Source: Salinivirgaceae bacterium
Lineage (GTDB): Bacteria; Bacteroidota; Bacteroidia; Bacteroidales; SZUA-534
Length of the DNA: 53,432 nucleotides
Assembly: GCA_030620515.1 (NCBI GenBank)
Contig: JAUXEM010000004.1
Span: 1 to 53,432, forward strand
Direction of reading: 5' to 3'
Under the pieces are notes generated by a model. It did not search any database. It was not told where the DNA came from and saw nothing but the letters and a program-made list of their open reading frames with translations. Positions 25,144 through 33,751 of the stretch are shown piece after piece. How positions within the stretch are numbered: the stretch's first letter is position 1; each line of letters begins with the position of its first letter. A program made the translations under genes and the position numbers.

Positions 25144-25361
25144 TTTAGATATTAGATGTTAGATATACTCTGTAAGAAAACTCCAACAATTTCGTTACTC
25201 TTGCATTTTAATCAGTCAGTTACAAAAGTAAACTCATGATTTTTTTAGCCTTAGGCTAGTCGAAAGCCTCATTCTTGAGGCCCTTTTATCAGAGATCGAG
25301 TTTTCTTGCAAGCACTAGATACTAGATTTTACTTTTAACTATTTGTTCTTTTTATTTTTTG
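25144..25361. other. intergenic region inside the polysaccharide locus
   Basis: This 218-base break in an otherwise tight operon holds TAGAC-type repeats at 25145-25165 and 25313-25330 and a small inverted motif (GCCTCATTCTTGAGGCCC) at 25266-25283. It may carry a weak promoter, but I cannot identify boxes. Confidence 0.45.
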
Positions 25362-26498
25362 TTATTTTACTTTTAACATGCTATTATACAATTCAATAAG
25401 CTTACTCTCTTGCGAATGCCAATTCCATTGTTCTTGTGTTAATCTAATTCCATTTTCCGACATTTGTTTCATTCTGGCTTTATCATTTATTAGTTTGATT
25501 ATTTCACTAACTCCTGATTCTATATTGTTGTAGTCTATACATATTCCAGTGCTTTCTTTCTCGACATAAGTTTTAAGCAATTCAAAATTATTAGTAATTA
25601 CTGGCAAGCCATGCTGCATGTATTCAAATATTTTTGTGGGGAGTGATTCTTTATAGTTTGGTATGGGCTGCAATAATGAAATACCAATATCTGCTTTGTT
25701 TAAAAAGCTGGTAATCTCAGAGAAATCCACTTTACCAAAAATATTAATTCTCGATTCCAATTTATTTTGCATTATATACAATTCTAGTTCCGTATTTAGT
25801 TTAAATGGACGAACCTCACCTACTAAATCAAGATATACATTATATCCATGATCTACCAATTCCTTAATAACTTCAAGCATTTCCCAAATTCCACGTAAAG
25901 AATGAACAACTCCTGAATAAATAAATTTTATAGGATATGAATAGTCGGTTTGCTCATAGTTTAAATTATTTGCTATGGGATAGTTTAAAACTATCGTAGA
26001 TTTATTTTTAGAATATTGATTTAAATATGATTGTTCGGCTAATACTAATTCATTATAAAATAATAAGGAAATTTTCTCGAAAAGAAGATAAATCATGCTA
26101 ACAATCTTTCTCAACGATTTTGGTAACCAATCTTTCGAAATTAATGAGATGCTAATATTTTCATGAATATCAAAAACAACTTTCTTTCCAACTAAGCTAA
26201 GAATAATTCCACAAAGCATTAATTCAGGATCATGAAAATGGTATATTTTTGCTTTTTGTTGCAAAGCTAAACCTAACATTTTAAATGTAACAACTAGCAT
26301 TCTTTTTAGTCTGCCTGTTGGCAATACAATTGGAAAAACTGTTACTCCTTGTTTAGTAATTGGTTTTTCAATAGGTGCTATTAAAGTTACATTAAATCCA
26401 TTATTAGCTAATGAAACACACTCCTTGTAAAAAATGCGAATATCGAACGGTGGATGTACCGAAGTTAAATGACAGATTTTAGTTTTTTTATTCGTCAC
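25362..26498 (-). CDS. family 4 glycosyltransferase
   Basis: The 378-residue GT-B enzyme has an N-terminal domain with HLTSVHPPFDIRIFYKE (10-26), the phase-4 start typical of WbuB/capsular glycosyltransferases. Its C-terminal nucleotide-sugar domain shows KFIYSGVVHSLRGIWEMLE (about 203-221) and the E-7x-E motif region KESLPTKIFEYMQHGLPVI (about 284-302). It probably adds one sugar of the repeat unit. Neighbours are GT2 and the flippase. Donor and acceptor are unknown. Confidence 0.85.
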   Translation of the reverse strand: MTNKKTKICHLTSVHPPFDIRIFYKECVSLANNGFNVTLIAPIEKPITKQGVTVFPIVLPTGRLKRMLVVTFKMLGLALQQKAKIYHFHDPELMLCGIILSLVGKKVVFDIHENISISLISKDWLPKSLRKIVSMIYLLFEKISLLFYNELVLAEQSYLNQYSKNKSTIVLNYPIANNLNYEQTDYSYPIKFIYSGVVHSLRGIWEMLEVIKELVDHGYNVYLDLVGEVRPFKLNTELELYIMQNKLESRINIFGKVDFSEITSFLNKADIGISLLQPIPNYKESLPTKIFEYMQHGLPVITNNFELLKTYVEKESTGICIDYNNIESGVSEIIKLINDKARMKQMSENGIRLTQEQWNWHSQESKLIELYNSMLKVK

Positions 26499-26563
26499 GT
26501 TTATATTTTTACCGCTAATGCGCTAATTAAAAAATATTTTTAATCTGAATTCTATTGTAAACT

Positions 26564-27838
26564 TTAACATTTAATTGAGCTCTCGTATTTAGCAATTAAA
26601 ACAAAATTAAAAACTCCCACAATACTATAGCTAATTATTTCAATGGCTAAATAGGCATATAAAAACTCCTCAATAGATTTAAACGGAAGCCAATTTAACA
26701 AAAGTATTAATAAAAAGTATATGCTTTGCCATATAGACAAAACTCCAATTTTTTGGAATGCTGTAAATGTAATATTGAATGGTGATATAACAAATTTAAA
26801 AGCAAAAGCCCACACTAAAATAGATGCATAAGACCCTGATGCTCCCCATTGTTTACCAAATACAAATTTAAAAATAGGCTCGCCAAAAAACTGAATTACA
26901 ATTCCAAATACTAATGCAAATATCAAAAGACTTCCAAATGTACCAAAAGCTTCTTTTCTAATACTTTGCTTTAGATTATTCTTTTCGGTAAAGCGTTGTA
27001 ACAAAACCTGTGACAATGACGCTGTTACTAAAGACAATGGTATTATTAAAACCATTCTGGCTAAATCAAAATAACCTGTAAGCTCTTCGTTAAACAATCT
27101 GTTTAAGATAATAATAGGAAGTAATAAGCTTAAAGCATTAAATAACGAGGGCAAGCCATTTTTCAAAGGGAAGGCTTTATATTGTTTTGCAATGTCAATG
27201 TAATCTGTATATTTAAATTTACCTTTTAAGGTAGCTTTAATTTTAAATGCAGTGCGTATTATTACAACAATTTGCCCTATTATATCGCCAATAAACAAAC
27301 CAAACGATTTTCCAATATAACCAAATCCGGCTTGAGCAATTCCCTCACTTGCTCTACGTATTACTTTATTAGACGAGGATAATGAAAAACGTTTTTCTCT
27401 TATTAAAAAAAAATTTAGAGCTTGTGAAATACTAAAAACAAGAATTGTTAATGGAATTACTAGGAACCAACTTGTATAAGCTTTAGGAAAATTAAGCCAT
27501 TCAATTAATATATTTTGAAACAATAGGAATAGCACAAAAGATAAAAGCGAAAAAACAAAAGCCAAAAGAGCACTAAGCTTAAATAATTTTATACTATCAA
27601 TCTTTTTTTCTGGCAACAAAATAGTTTGCTCGTATCTTAATGACGAAACAGTAGCTAAAATCCCTACCACGCTCATGTACACAGCAAACGCACCAAAATC
27701 GGCAGGTAAATAAACTCTACGTAGTACAATTTGAAAACCTATAACAATTAGCTGAGCAATAGCCGTACCTGAAACAAGAATACTTAGGTTTTTAACTATT
27801 GGGCTATTTAACAATCGTTGCAACAATGTCATTTTCAA
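26564..27838 (-). CDS. polysaccharide flippase (Wzx type), second copy
   Basis: The 424-residue protein has 12 predicted hydrophobic segments and the Polysacc_synt/MATE-like start KNLSILVSGTAIAQLIVIGFQ (15-35), then FGAFAVYMSVVGILATVSSLRYEQ. Such proteins move lipid-linked repeat units across the inner membrane. It is unrelated in detail to the other flippase at 42768-44180, so the locus holds two different ones. Its neighbours are the GT4 gene and, upstream, the PglE-like gene. Confidence 0.88.
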   Translation of the reverse strand: MKMTLLQRLLNSPIVKNLSILVSGTAIAQLIVIGFQIVLRRVYLPADFGAFAVYMSVVGILATVSSLRYEQTILLPEKKIDSIKLFKLSALLAFVFSLLSFVLFLLFQNILIEWLNFPKAYTSWFLVIPLTILVFSISQALNFFLIREKRFSLSSSNKVIRRASEGIAQAGFGYIGKSFGLFIGDIIGQIVVIIRTAFKIKATLKGKFKYTDYIDIAKQYKAFPLKNGLPSLFNALSLLLPIIILNRLFNEELTGYFDLARMVLIIPLSLVTASLSQVLLQRFTEKNNLKQSIRKEAFGTFGSLLIFALVFGIVIQFFGEPIFKFVFGKQWGASGSYASILVWAFAFKFVISPFNITFTAFQKIGVLSIWQSIYFLLILLLNWLPFKSIEEFLYAYLAIEIISYSIVGVFNFVLIAKYESSIKC

Positions 27839-27999
27839 ATAATTAAACTACATATAGTTTCTATTTCAAATGCAAACTTAATGTATTAAGCTTGCGTTTA
27901 CAATAGAGGCTTTCATAAAAAAGACTCATTTCGCAACTCGGATATTTGCCCTTAAAAGGCTTTATATAAACTCTATTCTGATTATACGATTTATGTATA
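27839..27999. repeat. short spacer with a degenerate two-hairpin element
   Basis: The 161-base spacer contains GATATTTGCCCTTAAAAGGC (27940-27959), which resembles the second half of the repeat at 3953-4002. No gene. Confidence 0.35.
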
Positions 28000-29133
28000 T
28001 TATCTATTCAAAACTTTAAGCATAGCATTCACTACCCTTTCCTTTTGTTCCATAGTAAGGTTTGAACCCGAGGGTAAACATAATCCATCTTCAAACAATT
28101 TCTCCGATGTTCCGTCCACATAGGCTGGATATTTTTCAAAAACAGGCTGCAAATGCATTGGTTTCCATAGTGGACGAGTCTCAATATTCTCTTTCTCTAA
28201 AGCCAAACGAATATCTTCACGTGTTATTCCACCTGTTAACTCAGGATTAACCAAAATAGTAGTTAACCAATAGTTTGAATAGGCACCGGGGCGTTGTCTT
28301 AAAAATGTTATTCCGTCAATTTTCCCAAGCTCCGATAAGTAATAGTCAAAATTTGCTCTACGCTGCTTCACCCTAGCATCAATAACTTCAAGCTGACCGC
28401 GACCAATACCTGCTACAATATTACTCATTCGGTAATTATAGCCTATTTCTGAATGTTGATAATGAGGAGCATTATCCCTAGCTTGAGTTGCTAAAAAACG
28501 AGATTCTACTATAGCTTCTCTATTTCTAGAAATTAATGCACCACCACCACTTGTTGTAATTATTTTATTTCCATTAAACGAAAGAATAGAGTAATCACCT
28601 AACGAACCACACCTTTGGTCTTGATATTCACTTCCCAAAGCTTCTGCAGCATCTTCAATTACAGGTATTTCATATTTCTTGGCAATTTCAAGGATTGGTT
28701 TCATCTTGGCAGGCATGCCATAAAGATGTACAACAATAATTGCCTTAGGTATTCTTCCTTTTTCAATTCGGTCTTTTATTGCTTCTTCTAACAGCTCTGG
28801 ACTCATATTCCAAGAATCCTTTTCAGAATCGATTAGAATAGGTGTTGCCCCTTGATAAACAATAGGATTAACAGTGGCCGAAAAAGTAAATGATGATGCA
28901 AGAACCTCATCGTTTTGTTTAACACCAATCATTATTAGAGCTAAGTGAATAGCTGCTGTACCTGAGCTTAGGGCTGAAACATGCGGAATGCCAATGTATT
29001 CGCCTAATTCTTTCTCAAAACCATCAACATTTGGACCTAATGGTGCAATCCAATTTTTATCAAAAGCCTCTTGTATATATCCTTGCTCTTTTCCACTCAT
29101 GTGTGGAGATGAAAGCCAAATTTTTTCGTTCAT
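28000..29133 (-). CDS. PglE-like sugar 4-aminotransferase (DegT/DnrJ/EryC1)
   Basis: PLP-dependent aminotransferase that converts a nucleotide 4-keto-6-deoxy sugar to the 4-amino sugar. Residue numbers use the ATG at 29133 (377 residues); a GTG at 29160 would add nine residues and overlap the upstream gene. SALSSGTAAIHLAL (about 53-66) and VIEDAAEALGSEY (158-170) are the family blocks. The PLP lysine lies in SFNGNKIITTSGGGAL (Lys190), almost the PglE/UDP-N-acetylbacillosamine-type sequence. Next to it are a PglD-like acyltransferase and PglC-type domains, so the likely product is a UDP-4-amino sugar such as Qui2NAc4N or a bacillosamine relative. No PglF-like 4,6-dehydratase is in the window. 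Confidence 0.85.
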   Translation of the reverse strand: MNEKIWLSSPHMSGKEQGYIQEAFDKNWIAPLGPNVDGFEKELGEYIGIPHVSALSSGTAAIHLALIMIGVKQNDEVLASSFTFSATVNPIVYQGATPILIDSEKDSWNMSPELLEEAIKDRIEKGRIPKAIIVVHLYGMPAKMKPILEIAKKYEIPVIEDAAEALGSEYQDQRCGSLGDYSILSFNGNKIITTSGGGALISRNREAIVESRFLATQARDNAPHYQHSEIGYNYRMSNIVAGIGRGQLEVIDARVKQRRANFDYYLSELGKIDGITFLRQRPGAYSNYWLTTILVNPELTGGITREDIRLALEKENIETRPLWKPMHLQPVFEKYPAYVDGTSEKLFEDGLCLPSGSNLTMEQKERVVNAMLKVLNR

Positions 29134-29147
29134 ATCTAAATAATTAC

Positions 29148-31058
29148 TTATTGAAAACACTCCTCTTTTAGGGGCTTCCTAAGGACGGTAAAGATAATAA
29201 TTTTTATATCGAGCCAAAATGACCAATATTTCATATAAGCTCTATTAATCCTTACTTTATCAGGAAATATAACTTCATCATTATGTTGCTGTGGATTATC
29301 TTGATTTAATAATAATTCCTCTTCATTTGCATATTTTAGAGTAGCTACACCTGTTAATCCAGGTTTAAGACTTAAAATTTCTTTATCGTCACCTATTAAC
29401 ATATCTGCATAGCCAGAAACATCTGGACGCGGACCAACAAAACTCATATCGCCGCGAATTATATTCCAAAGTTCCGGTAATTCATCAATTTTTGTCCTTC
29501 TCAAAATTTTACCAAATTTAGATATACGGTGAAATTCTGCAGAAGCAACCGAGGTATTTGATATTACTTTAGCCATGGTTCTAAACTTATGAAGTTCAAA
29601 CACTTTACCATTTTGCCCAACCCTTGATTGACTATAAATTATAGGCCATCCATTTAGAATTCCTATAAAAAGAGATGTCAAAAGCAGAAAGGGTAATAAA
29701 ACGATAAATACTATAGTTGCGATTATATAATCTGTTGCCTCTTTAACAAAACGGCTACCAGGTTTATCTAAATTAAAATCAATATGTAATTCTGTAATTT
29801 CCTGATGACGAATAAGAAATGACAAGGAAAACAGAAAAAGGAAGATAGGAACGCTAAATAAACTATTCCCACTAAAAAACACAAATAATAAACTTGTGAA
29901 GAGCATTAAAGAAAAAAGCGTATACTTTTTAAAATACAGTATTCCGTAATACACAGATATTATTAAAAATAGCAATGCAAATACAGCACCTACTATACCT
30001 GAATAAAGTAATGCTGATATTATTGGATTATGAGGGTAATCAACAAGCTCCTTATTTTCATTAAATTCTTGCCCAAAAGCTTGAAGATAAGAAAAGCCAC
30101 TACCAAATACTTTATTAATAAATGGTTGCTGCTGATAATATTCAATAGCGTATTCCCATTTATTAAAATGGAAAGCGTTTGATGTTAGCTCTTGAGTATT
30201 ATTTAAGTACACATTTACATGATGTGTTACCTGATGTACAATCTTATTTTCATTTAAAGAATTAATTACAATCCCAAAAAGAACTACACCAAACAAGAGC
30301 ATTAGTGAATTATTCCTAATATTCTTTATTTTTGCTTGTTTAGAATTTATTAATGTAATAATATTAGTAATTATTAATCCAACTAACAACAAAACTAATA
30401 TTATAATACCTCGATATGAAAATGAAAATAGAATATTAATTAACAATGTTCCAATAATTAATTGAATAAACAAACTTTTGCTCATACTCTGCTTTTTAAT
30501 AAGTAGAGGTATATAACTTATTATTCCTAGGAAAGAATACAATGAATAAAAATTTTTGTCTGAATTAATCGATGTTCCAAAAGGAGTATCAACAGGGAGA
30601 ACTATCCCTTTTAGTTGAAGCATAAACTTAACTAAACCTATTAAAGCTACGACTATTGATGACATACCTATAAACCTAGCTATTTGCTTAAATATTAGTC
30701 TTAAAGTATCTGATTTTTTTGATTGATGGATTAAAGTAAAATAATAAAACAGGAATATCAGTCCCACTACTAATTCAAAAAAGTCTTTAATATTTCGTTC
30801 TAAAACCCTTCCAGTAATAATAATGCCCATAATATAAAAAAGACTTAGTATTAATAATGGGTTGTAGGTTTTAAGGAATTCTACAAGAAAATTTTTCTGC
30901 AAATAAAACTTACGATAATTAACAAAGAAAAAAGCAGAATATATAATGAATGTGGGTATGAATAGGTATTTTACTCCAGGTAGGGTCATTCGGAGGAACC
31001 ACAAGAGAATCATTGCAGAAAACACAAACACACTTCTTGAAACATTTGATTTGGGCAT
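29148..31058 (-). CDS. fusion of O-antigen polymerase/ligase and PglC-type phosphoglycosyl transferase
   Basis: The 636-residue two-part membrane protein carries a Wzy/WaaL-type polytopic domain at residues 1-415 (about 11 helices). It has the periplasmic signature FGSGFSYLQ (318-326) and DYPHNPIISALLYSGIVG (340-357) with probable catalytic His343. Residues 437-632 are a complete monotopic phosphoglycosyl transferase: a re-entrant helix (443-466), SQSRVGQNGKVFELHKFRTM, RRTKIDELPELWNIIRGDMS with the Asp525-Glu526 dyad, and LKPGLTGVATL. It could both start and polymerise a glycan. A short linker (416-436) joins the parts. The reading frame is continuous and the PGT part has all key residues. 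The N-terminal part is paralogous to the protein at 40915-42744. Confidence 0.9.
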   Translation of the reverse strand: MPKSNVSRSVFVFSAMILLWFLRMTLPGVKYLFIPTFIIYSAFFFVNYRKFYLQKNFLVEFLKTYNPLLILSLFYIMGIIITGRVLERNIKDFFELVVGLIFLFYYFTLIHQSKKSDTLRLIFKQIARFIGMSSIVVALIGLVKFMLQLKGIVLPVDTPFGTSINSDKNFYSLYSFLGIISYIPLLIKKQSMSKSLFIQLIIGTLLINILFSFSYRGIIILVLLLVGLIITNIITLINSKQAKIKNIRNNSLMLLFGVVLFGIVINSLNENKIVHQVTHHVNVYLNNTQELTSNAFHFNKWEYAIEYYQQQPFINKVFGSGFSYLQAFGQEFNENKELVDYPHNPIISALLYSGIVGAVFALLFLIISVYYGILYFKKYTLFSLMLFTSLLFVFFSGNSLFSVPIFLFLFSLSFLIRHQEITELHIDFNLDKPGSRFVKEATDYIIATIVFIVLLPFLLLTSLFIGILNGWPIIYSQSRVGQNGKVFELHKFRTMAKVISNTSVASAEFHRISKFGKILRRTKIDELPELWNIIRGDMSFVGPRPDVSGYADMLIGDDKEILSLKPGLTGVATLKYANEEELLLNQDNPQQHNDEVIFPDKVRINRAYMKYWSFWLDIKIIIFTVLRKPLKEECFQ

Positions 31059-31060
31059 TA

Positions 31061-31714
31061 TTAACTAATTAATACTGCTGGAGACCCAAAATAAGTACCA
31101 GCTTTTTTTAGATTTCTTATTACTATGGAACCTGCTCCAATTAAAATATTTGACTGTATTTTTCTTCGAGGAATAATCATTGATTTGGTTCCCATATAAA
31201 CTTTTTCTTCAAGAATGCATTCACCTCCCAAATCAACAGTAGCCATAATTGATGAAAAATCCCCTATCTTGCAATCATGACCAATATTTGTCCCACTATT
31301 AATATAAACGCACTTCCCAAGTTTAACATTAGTTGATATAATGCACTTTGGACAAATTATTGAGCCTTCACCAATTTCAATAAATTTCCCTTCAATAACA
31401 TCTTTATCAACATAAGTAAAGAATTTCACCTGTCCCTTCAACCTATTGTAAATATTCTCTTTCAAAACGGGATCTGCAACAGATAGAATAACATAGTCAT
31501 TGATACTAAATTCCATTTCCGAGATTCGACCTACTATTTTCAAGTTTGATGGATAGCCCTCTAATGCACCCATATTATCATCCAAAAAACCCATCAAACT
31601 CCATTCTAAAGAATCTGAATATGTTAGACTAAACCATGATTCAATTTCGCGACCTGCTCCACCAGCTCCAATTATATATACTTGCTTTTTATTTTGCACT
31701 ATACCCTGAATCAA
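31061..31714 (-). CDS. PglD-like sugar N-acyltransferase (left-handed beta-helix)
   Basis: The 217-residue acyltransferase of the PglD/NeuD group has an N-terminal Rossmann-like sugar-nucleotide part (QVYIIGAGGAGREIESW, 11-27) and a hexapeptide-repeat beta-helix from about 105 to 200. The probable catalytic base is His146 in SGTNIGHDCKIGDF. PglD itself moves acetyl from acetyl-CoA to a UDP-4-amino sugar. Here the neighbours are an ACP, two KAS III enzymes and an SDR, so the donor is probably a hydroxyacyl group from the ACP or CoA. The start overlaps the SDR end by 26 bases. Confidence 0.8.
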   Translation of the reverse strand: MIQGIVQNKKQVYIIGAGGAGREIESWFSLTYSDSLEWSLMGFLDDNMGALEGYPSNLKIVGRISEMEFSINDYVILSVADPVLKENIYNRLKGQVKFFTYVDKDVIEGKFIEIGEGSIICPKCIISTNVKLGKCVYINSGTNIGHDCKIGDFSSIMATVDLGGECILEEKVYMGTKSMIIPRRKIQSNILIGAGSIVIRNLKKAGTYFGSPAVLIS

Positions 31715-32444
31715 TTAATAAATTTGTACCTGTAATCTTTGTACTTAAATCTGATAATAGGAATAAACATCCATTCGCTACATCTTCTGAAGCTATCCAA
31801 CCTAGGGAATGCATTGCCTTCAACTCAACTTGGTTTTCATCTGGTATTTCATTAAAGAATTGCTTTGCCATAGGTGTATCAGTTACATAACCAGGAGAAA
31901 TTGTATTTACTCTAATGTTTTTAGATGCCAATTCTAGTGCTATAGCCTTTATACCAGAAGACAGCATCCCTTTACTGGCACAATAACCAACCAAACCTGG
32001 TTGACCTAAAGCTCCCATTACTGATGATATTACAATAAAACTAGCTCCTTCTTGAGATAAATTCTTCTTCTTCGAAACCGTTTTCATTATTTCAAAAGCA
32101 GAAATAGCATTGGTTCGTATTTGAATTTCATAATCAGATATTTTATGCATTTTAAAAGGTTTTGTAATCTCAATACCAGCTGCATGAATAAATCCAAATA
32201 TCTTGCCTAATTTAGAAACACTTTTTGAAATTATGCTATCTACTTCATCTGTATTATTCACATCGACTGAATAATATAAGTGATTTTCTCCATTCAATTT
32301 ACTTAAAGTCTCTTCTAAACGTTGAACATTTCGTCCTATTAAAATACAATTAGCCCCACATTTACTTAATGTGATAGCACATTGCCTTCCAATACCTGAA
32401 GAAGCTCCTGTTATTATAATATTTTTACCTTTCAACGAAATCAT
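31689..32444 (-). CDS. SDR-family 3-oxoacyl reductase (FabG-like)
   Basis: The 251-residue classical short-chain dehydrogenase/reductase has a TGASSGIGR cofactor motif (12-20), the ISSVMG serine (140-141), and Tyr154 and Lys158 in GYCASKG. The order and length are FabG-like. In the cassette it would reduce the 3-oxo group made by the KAS III enzymes on the dedicated ACP (inference). It shares one base with the upstream KAS III stop (TAATG-type coupling). Confidence 0.83.
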   Translation of the reverse strand: MISLKGKNIIITGASSGIGRQCAITLSKCGANCILIGRNVQRLEETLSKLNGENHLYYSVDVNNTDEVDSIISKSVSKLGKIFGFIHAAGIEITKPFKMHKISDYEIQIRTNAISAFEIMKTVSKKKNLSQEGASFIVISSVMGALGQPGLVGYCASKGMLSSGIKAIALELASKNIRVNTISPGYVTDTPMAKQFFNEIPDENQVELKAMHSLGWIASEDVANGCLFLLSDLSTKITGTNLLIDSGYSAK

Positions 32445-33502
32445 TATACTTCAATTAATTTTAGATATTCTAGTTTTTTACAATTAATTATTGCACTTCC
32501 ATAAGTTAATCCAGCACCATATCCCGAAAGCAATAAGTTCTTATCAGTTTGTTCAATCTCACCTTTTAAATCACTTGTTATTGCTAAAGGTATCGATACT
32601 GAACTTGTATTTCCAAATCGGTCAATATTTATCACTAACCTTTCTTTATCAAGCCCAAGTTCATTACCAATTAAGTTAATAATAAATTTATTTGATTGAT
32701 GTAGTACATAAGAAGACATTTCTCCTTTTCTAAATCCAGAAAAATCAAGGGTTTCAGCTATATTTTTAGCCACAACCCTCATCGTAAAATCAAAAACCTC
32801 TCCACCATTCATCATTAATTGTGTATTATTCCTAATACTACCATCCTCATACTCTTGATTATCTAAACTTTGGGTTGAGATTGGATTACGACATCCACCA
32901 TCAGGTATTTGGATTACGCTTGATCCTTTCCCATCAGAATTTAAAGATATAAAAACCGGAGCGGCACTTTTATCTTTTTCTATTAATGTAGCTGCTGCAC
33001 CATCTCCAAACATTAATGATGTACTTCTATCCTTTTTACTCAATATCTTTGACATTGTTTCTGCAGTAATCAGCAATACCTTATCTATATTGTCCATTTT
33101 AGCAAGAGACATACAAAATGCCAATCCACTAATATAACCAGCACATCCTGCATTTATATCATAGGTAAATATCTCTGTCGATAAACCCAATTTTTCTTGA
33201 AGAATATTGGAAGTAAAAGGGATCTTATAATCAGGTGTTTGACTTAGAAAAACAATAGCATTAATAGAGTTTTTATCAATATCTAAATCTTCAATTAATT
33301 TATTAGCTGCATAAAAACCTAAATCAGACGCACAAACGTCATCTTCCACAAAACGTCTTTCTTTAATTCCAGTAGTTTTAATAAATTTCCTAAGCTCCTT
33401 TTCAGAAAAAACAGAATTTACAGCATCTGTTTTTACAACTTTCTTAGGAACTGCAGAACATATTCCTTTTATTGCTACTCCACTAATACAAGTCTTTCCC
33501 AT
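32444..33502 (-). CDS. beta-ketoacyl-ACP synthase III homologue, copy A
   Basis: FabH-like condensing enzyme, 352 residues. The catalytic triad is complete: Cys120 in DINAGCAGYISGL, His268 in YVLHQSNKF and Asn298 in FGNTSSVSIP. KAS III joins an acyl-CoA or a short acyl primer with malonyl-ACP. It lies 5 bases after the ACP gene and is tandem with a second, diverged KAS III (33752-34750). It belongs to the acyl-assembly cassette rather than to housekeeping fatty acid synthesis, because it is embedded between glycan genes. Confidence 0.9.
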   Translation of the reverse strand: MGKTCISGVAIKGICSAVPKKVVKTDAVNSVFSEKELRKFIKTTGIKERRFVEDDVCASDLGFYAANKLIEDLDIDKNSINAIVFLSQTPDYKIPFTSNILQEKLGLSTEIFTYDINAGCAGYISGLAFCMSLAKMDNIDKVLLITAETMSKILSKKDRSTSLMFGDGAAATLIEKDKSAAPVFISLNSDGKGSSVIQIPDGGCRNPISTQSLDNQEYEDGSIRNNTQLMMNGGEVFDFTMRVVAKNIAETLDFSGFRKGEMSSYVLHQSNKFIINLIGNELGLDKERLVINIDRFGNTSSVSIPLAITSDLKGEIEQTDKNLLLSGYGAGLTYGSAIINCKKLEYLKLIEV

Positions 33503-33507
33503 AATTA

Positions 33508-33741
33508 CTATTCAAATTGCTCAGCTCCAATTAAATTAATTATATCTTTCAATAGCTTAACATCCTTTAATTGCATGGCTGTAATTTTAACGTTGAAATT
33601 TTCACTCGCAATAGCAATAACTGCTAATACTGCCATTGAGTCCCATTCAGCCAAACTAGATAACTCAGTATCTTGTGTAACTTCTATATCTTCAATTTCT
33701 AATTCTTCAACAAACAAGTCAATAAATTCTTCTATTTTCAT
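33508..33741 (-). CDS. acyl carrier protein
   Basis: The 77-residue acidic helical protein carries the phosphopantetheine attachment serine at Ser35 in EWDSMAVLAVI, the usual DSL-type motif with Met at the third position. The size and three-helix pattern are standard for an ACP. It stands alone between two KAS III genes (10 and 5 bases away), so it is probably a dedicated carrier of the cassette and not the fatty-acid ACP. Confidence 0.88.
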   Translation of the reverse strand: MKIEEFIDLFVEELEIEDIEVTQDTELSSLAEWDSMAVLAVIAIASENFNVKITAMQLKDVKLLKDIINLIGAEQFE

Positions 33742-33751
33742 AATTTTATTT

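Noticed and set aside
28000-29133. This aminotransferase as the missing AEP aminotransferase of the phosphonate pathway
   Set aside because: It is a DegT/PglE-type sugar aminotransferase by active-site block, not a class V AEP-pyruvate aminotransferase, and it lies 15 kb away.
29134-29160. Longer start (GTG) of the PglE-like aminotransferase
   Set aside because: It would overlap the polymerase gene and adds residues outside the family start; the ATG at 29133 fits better.
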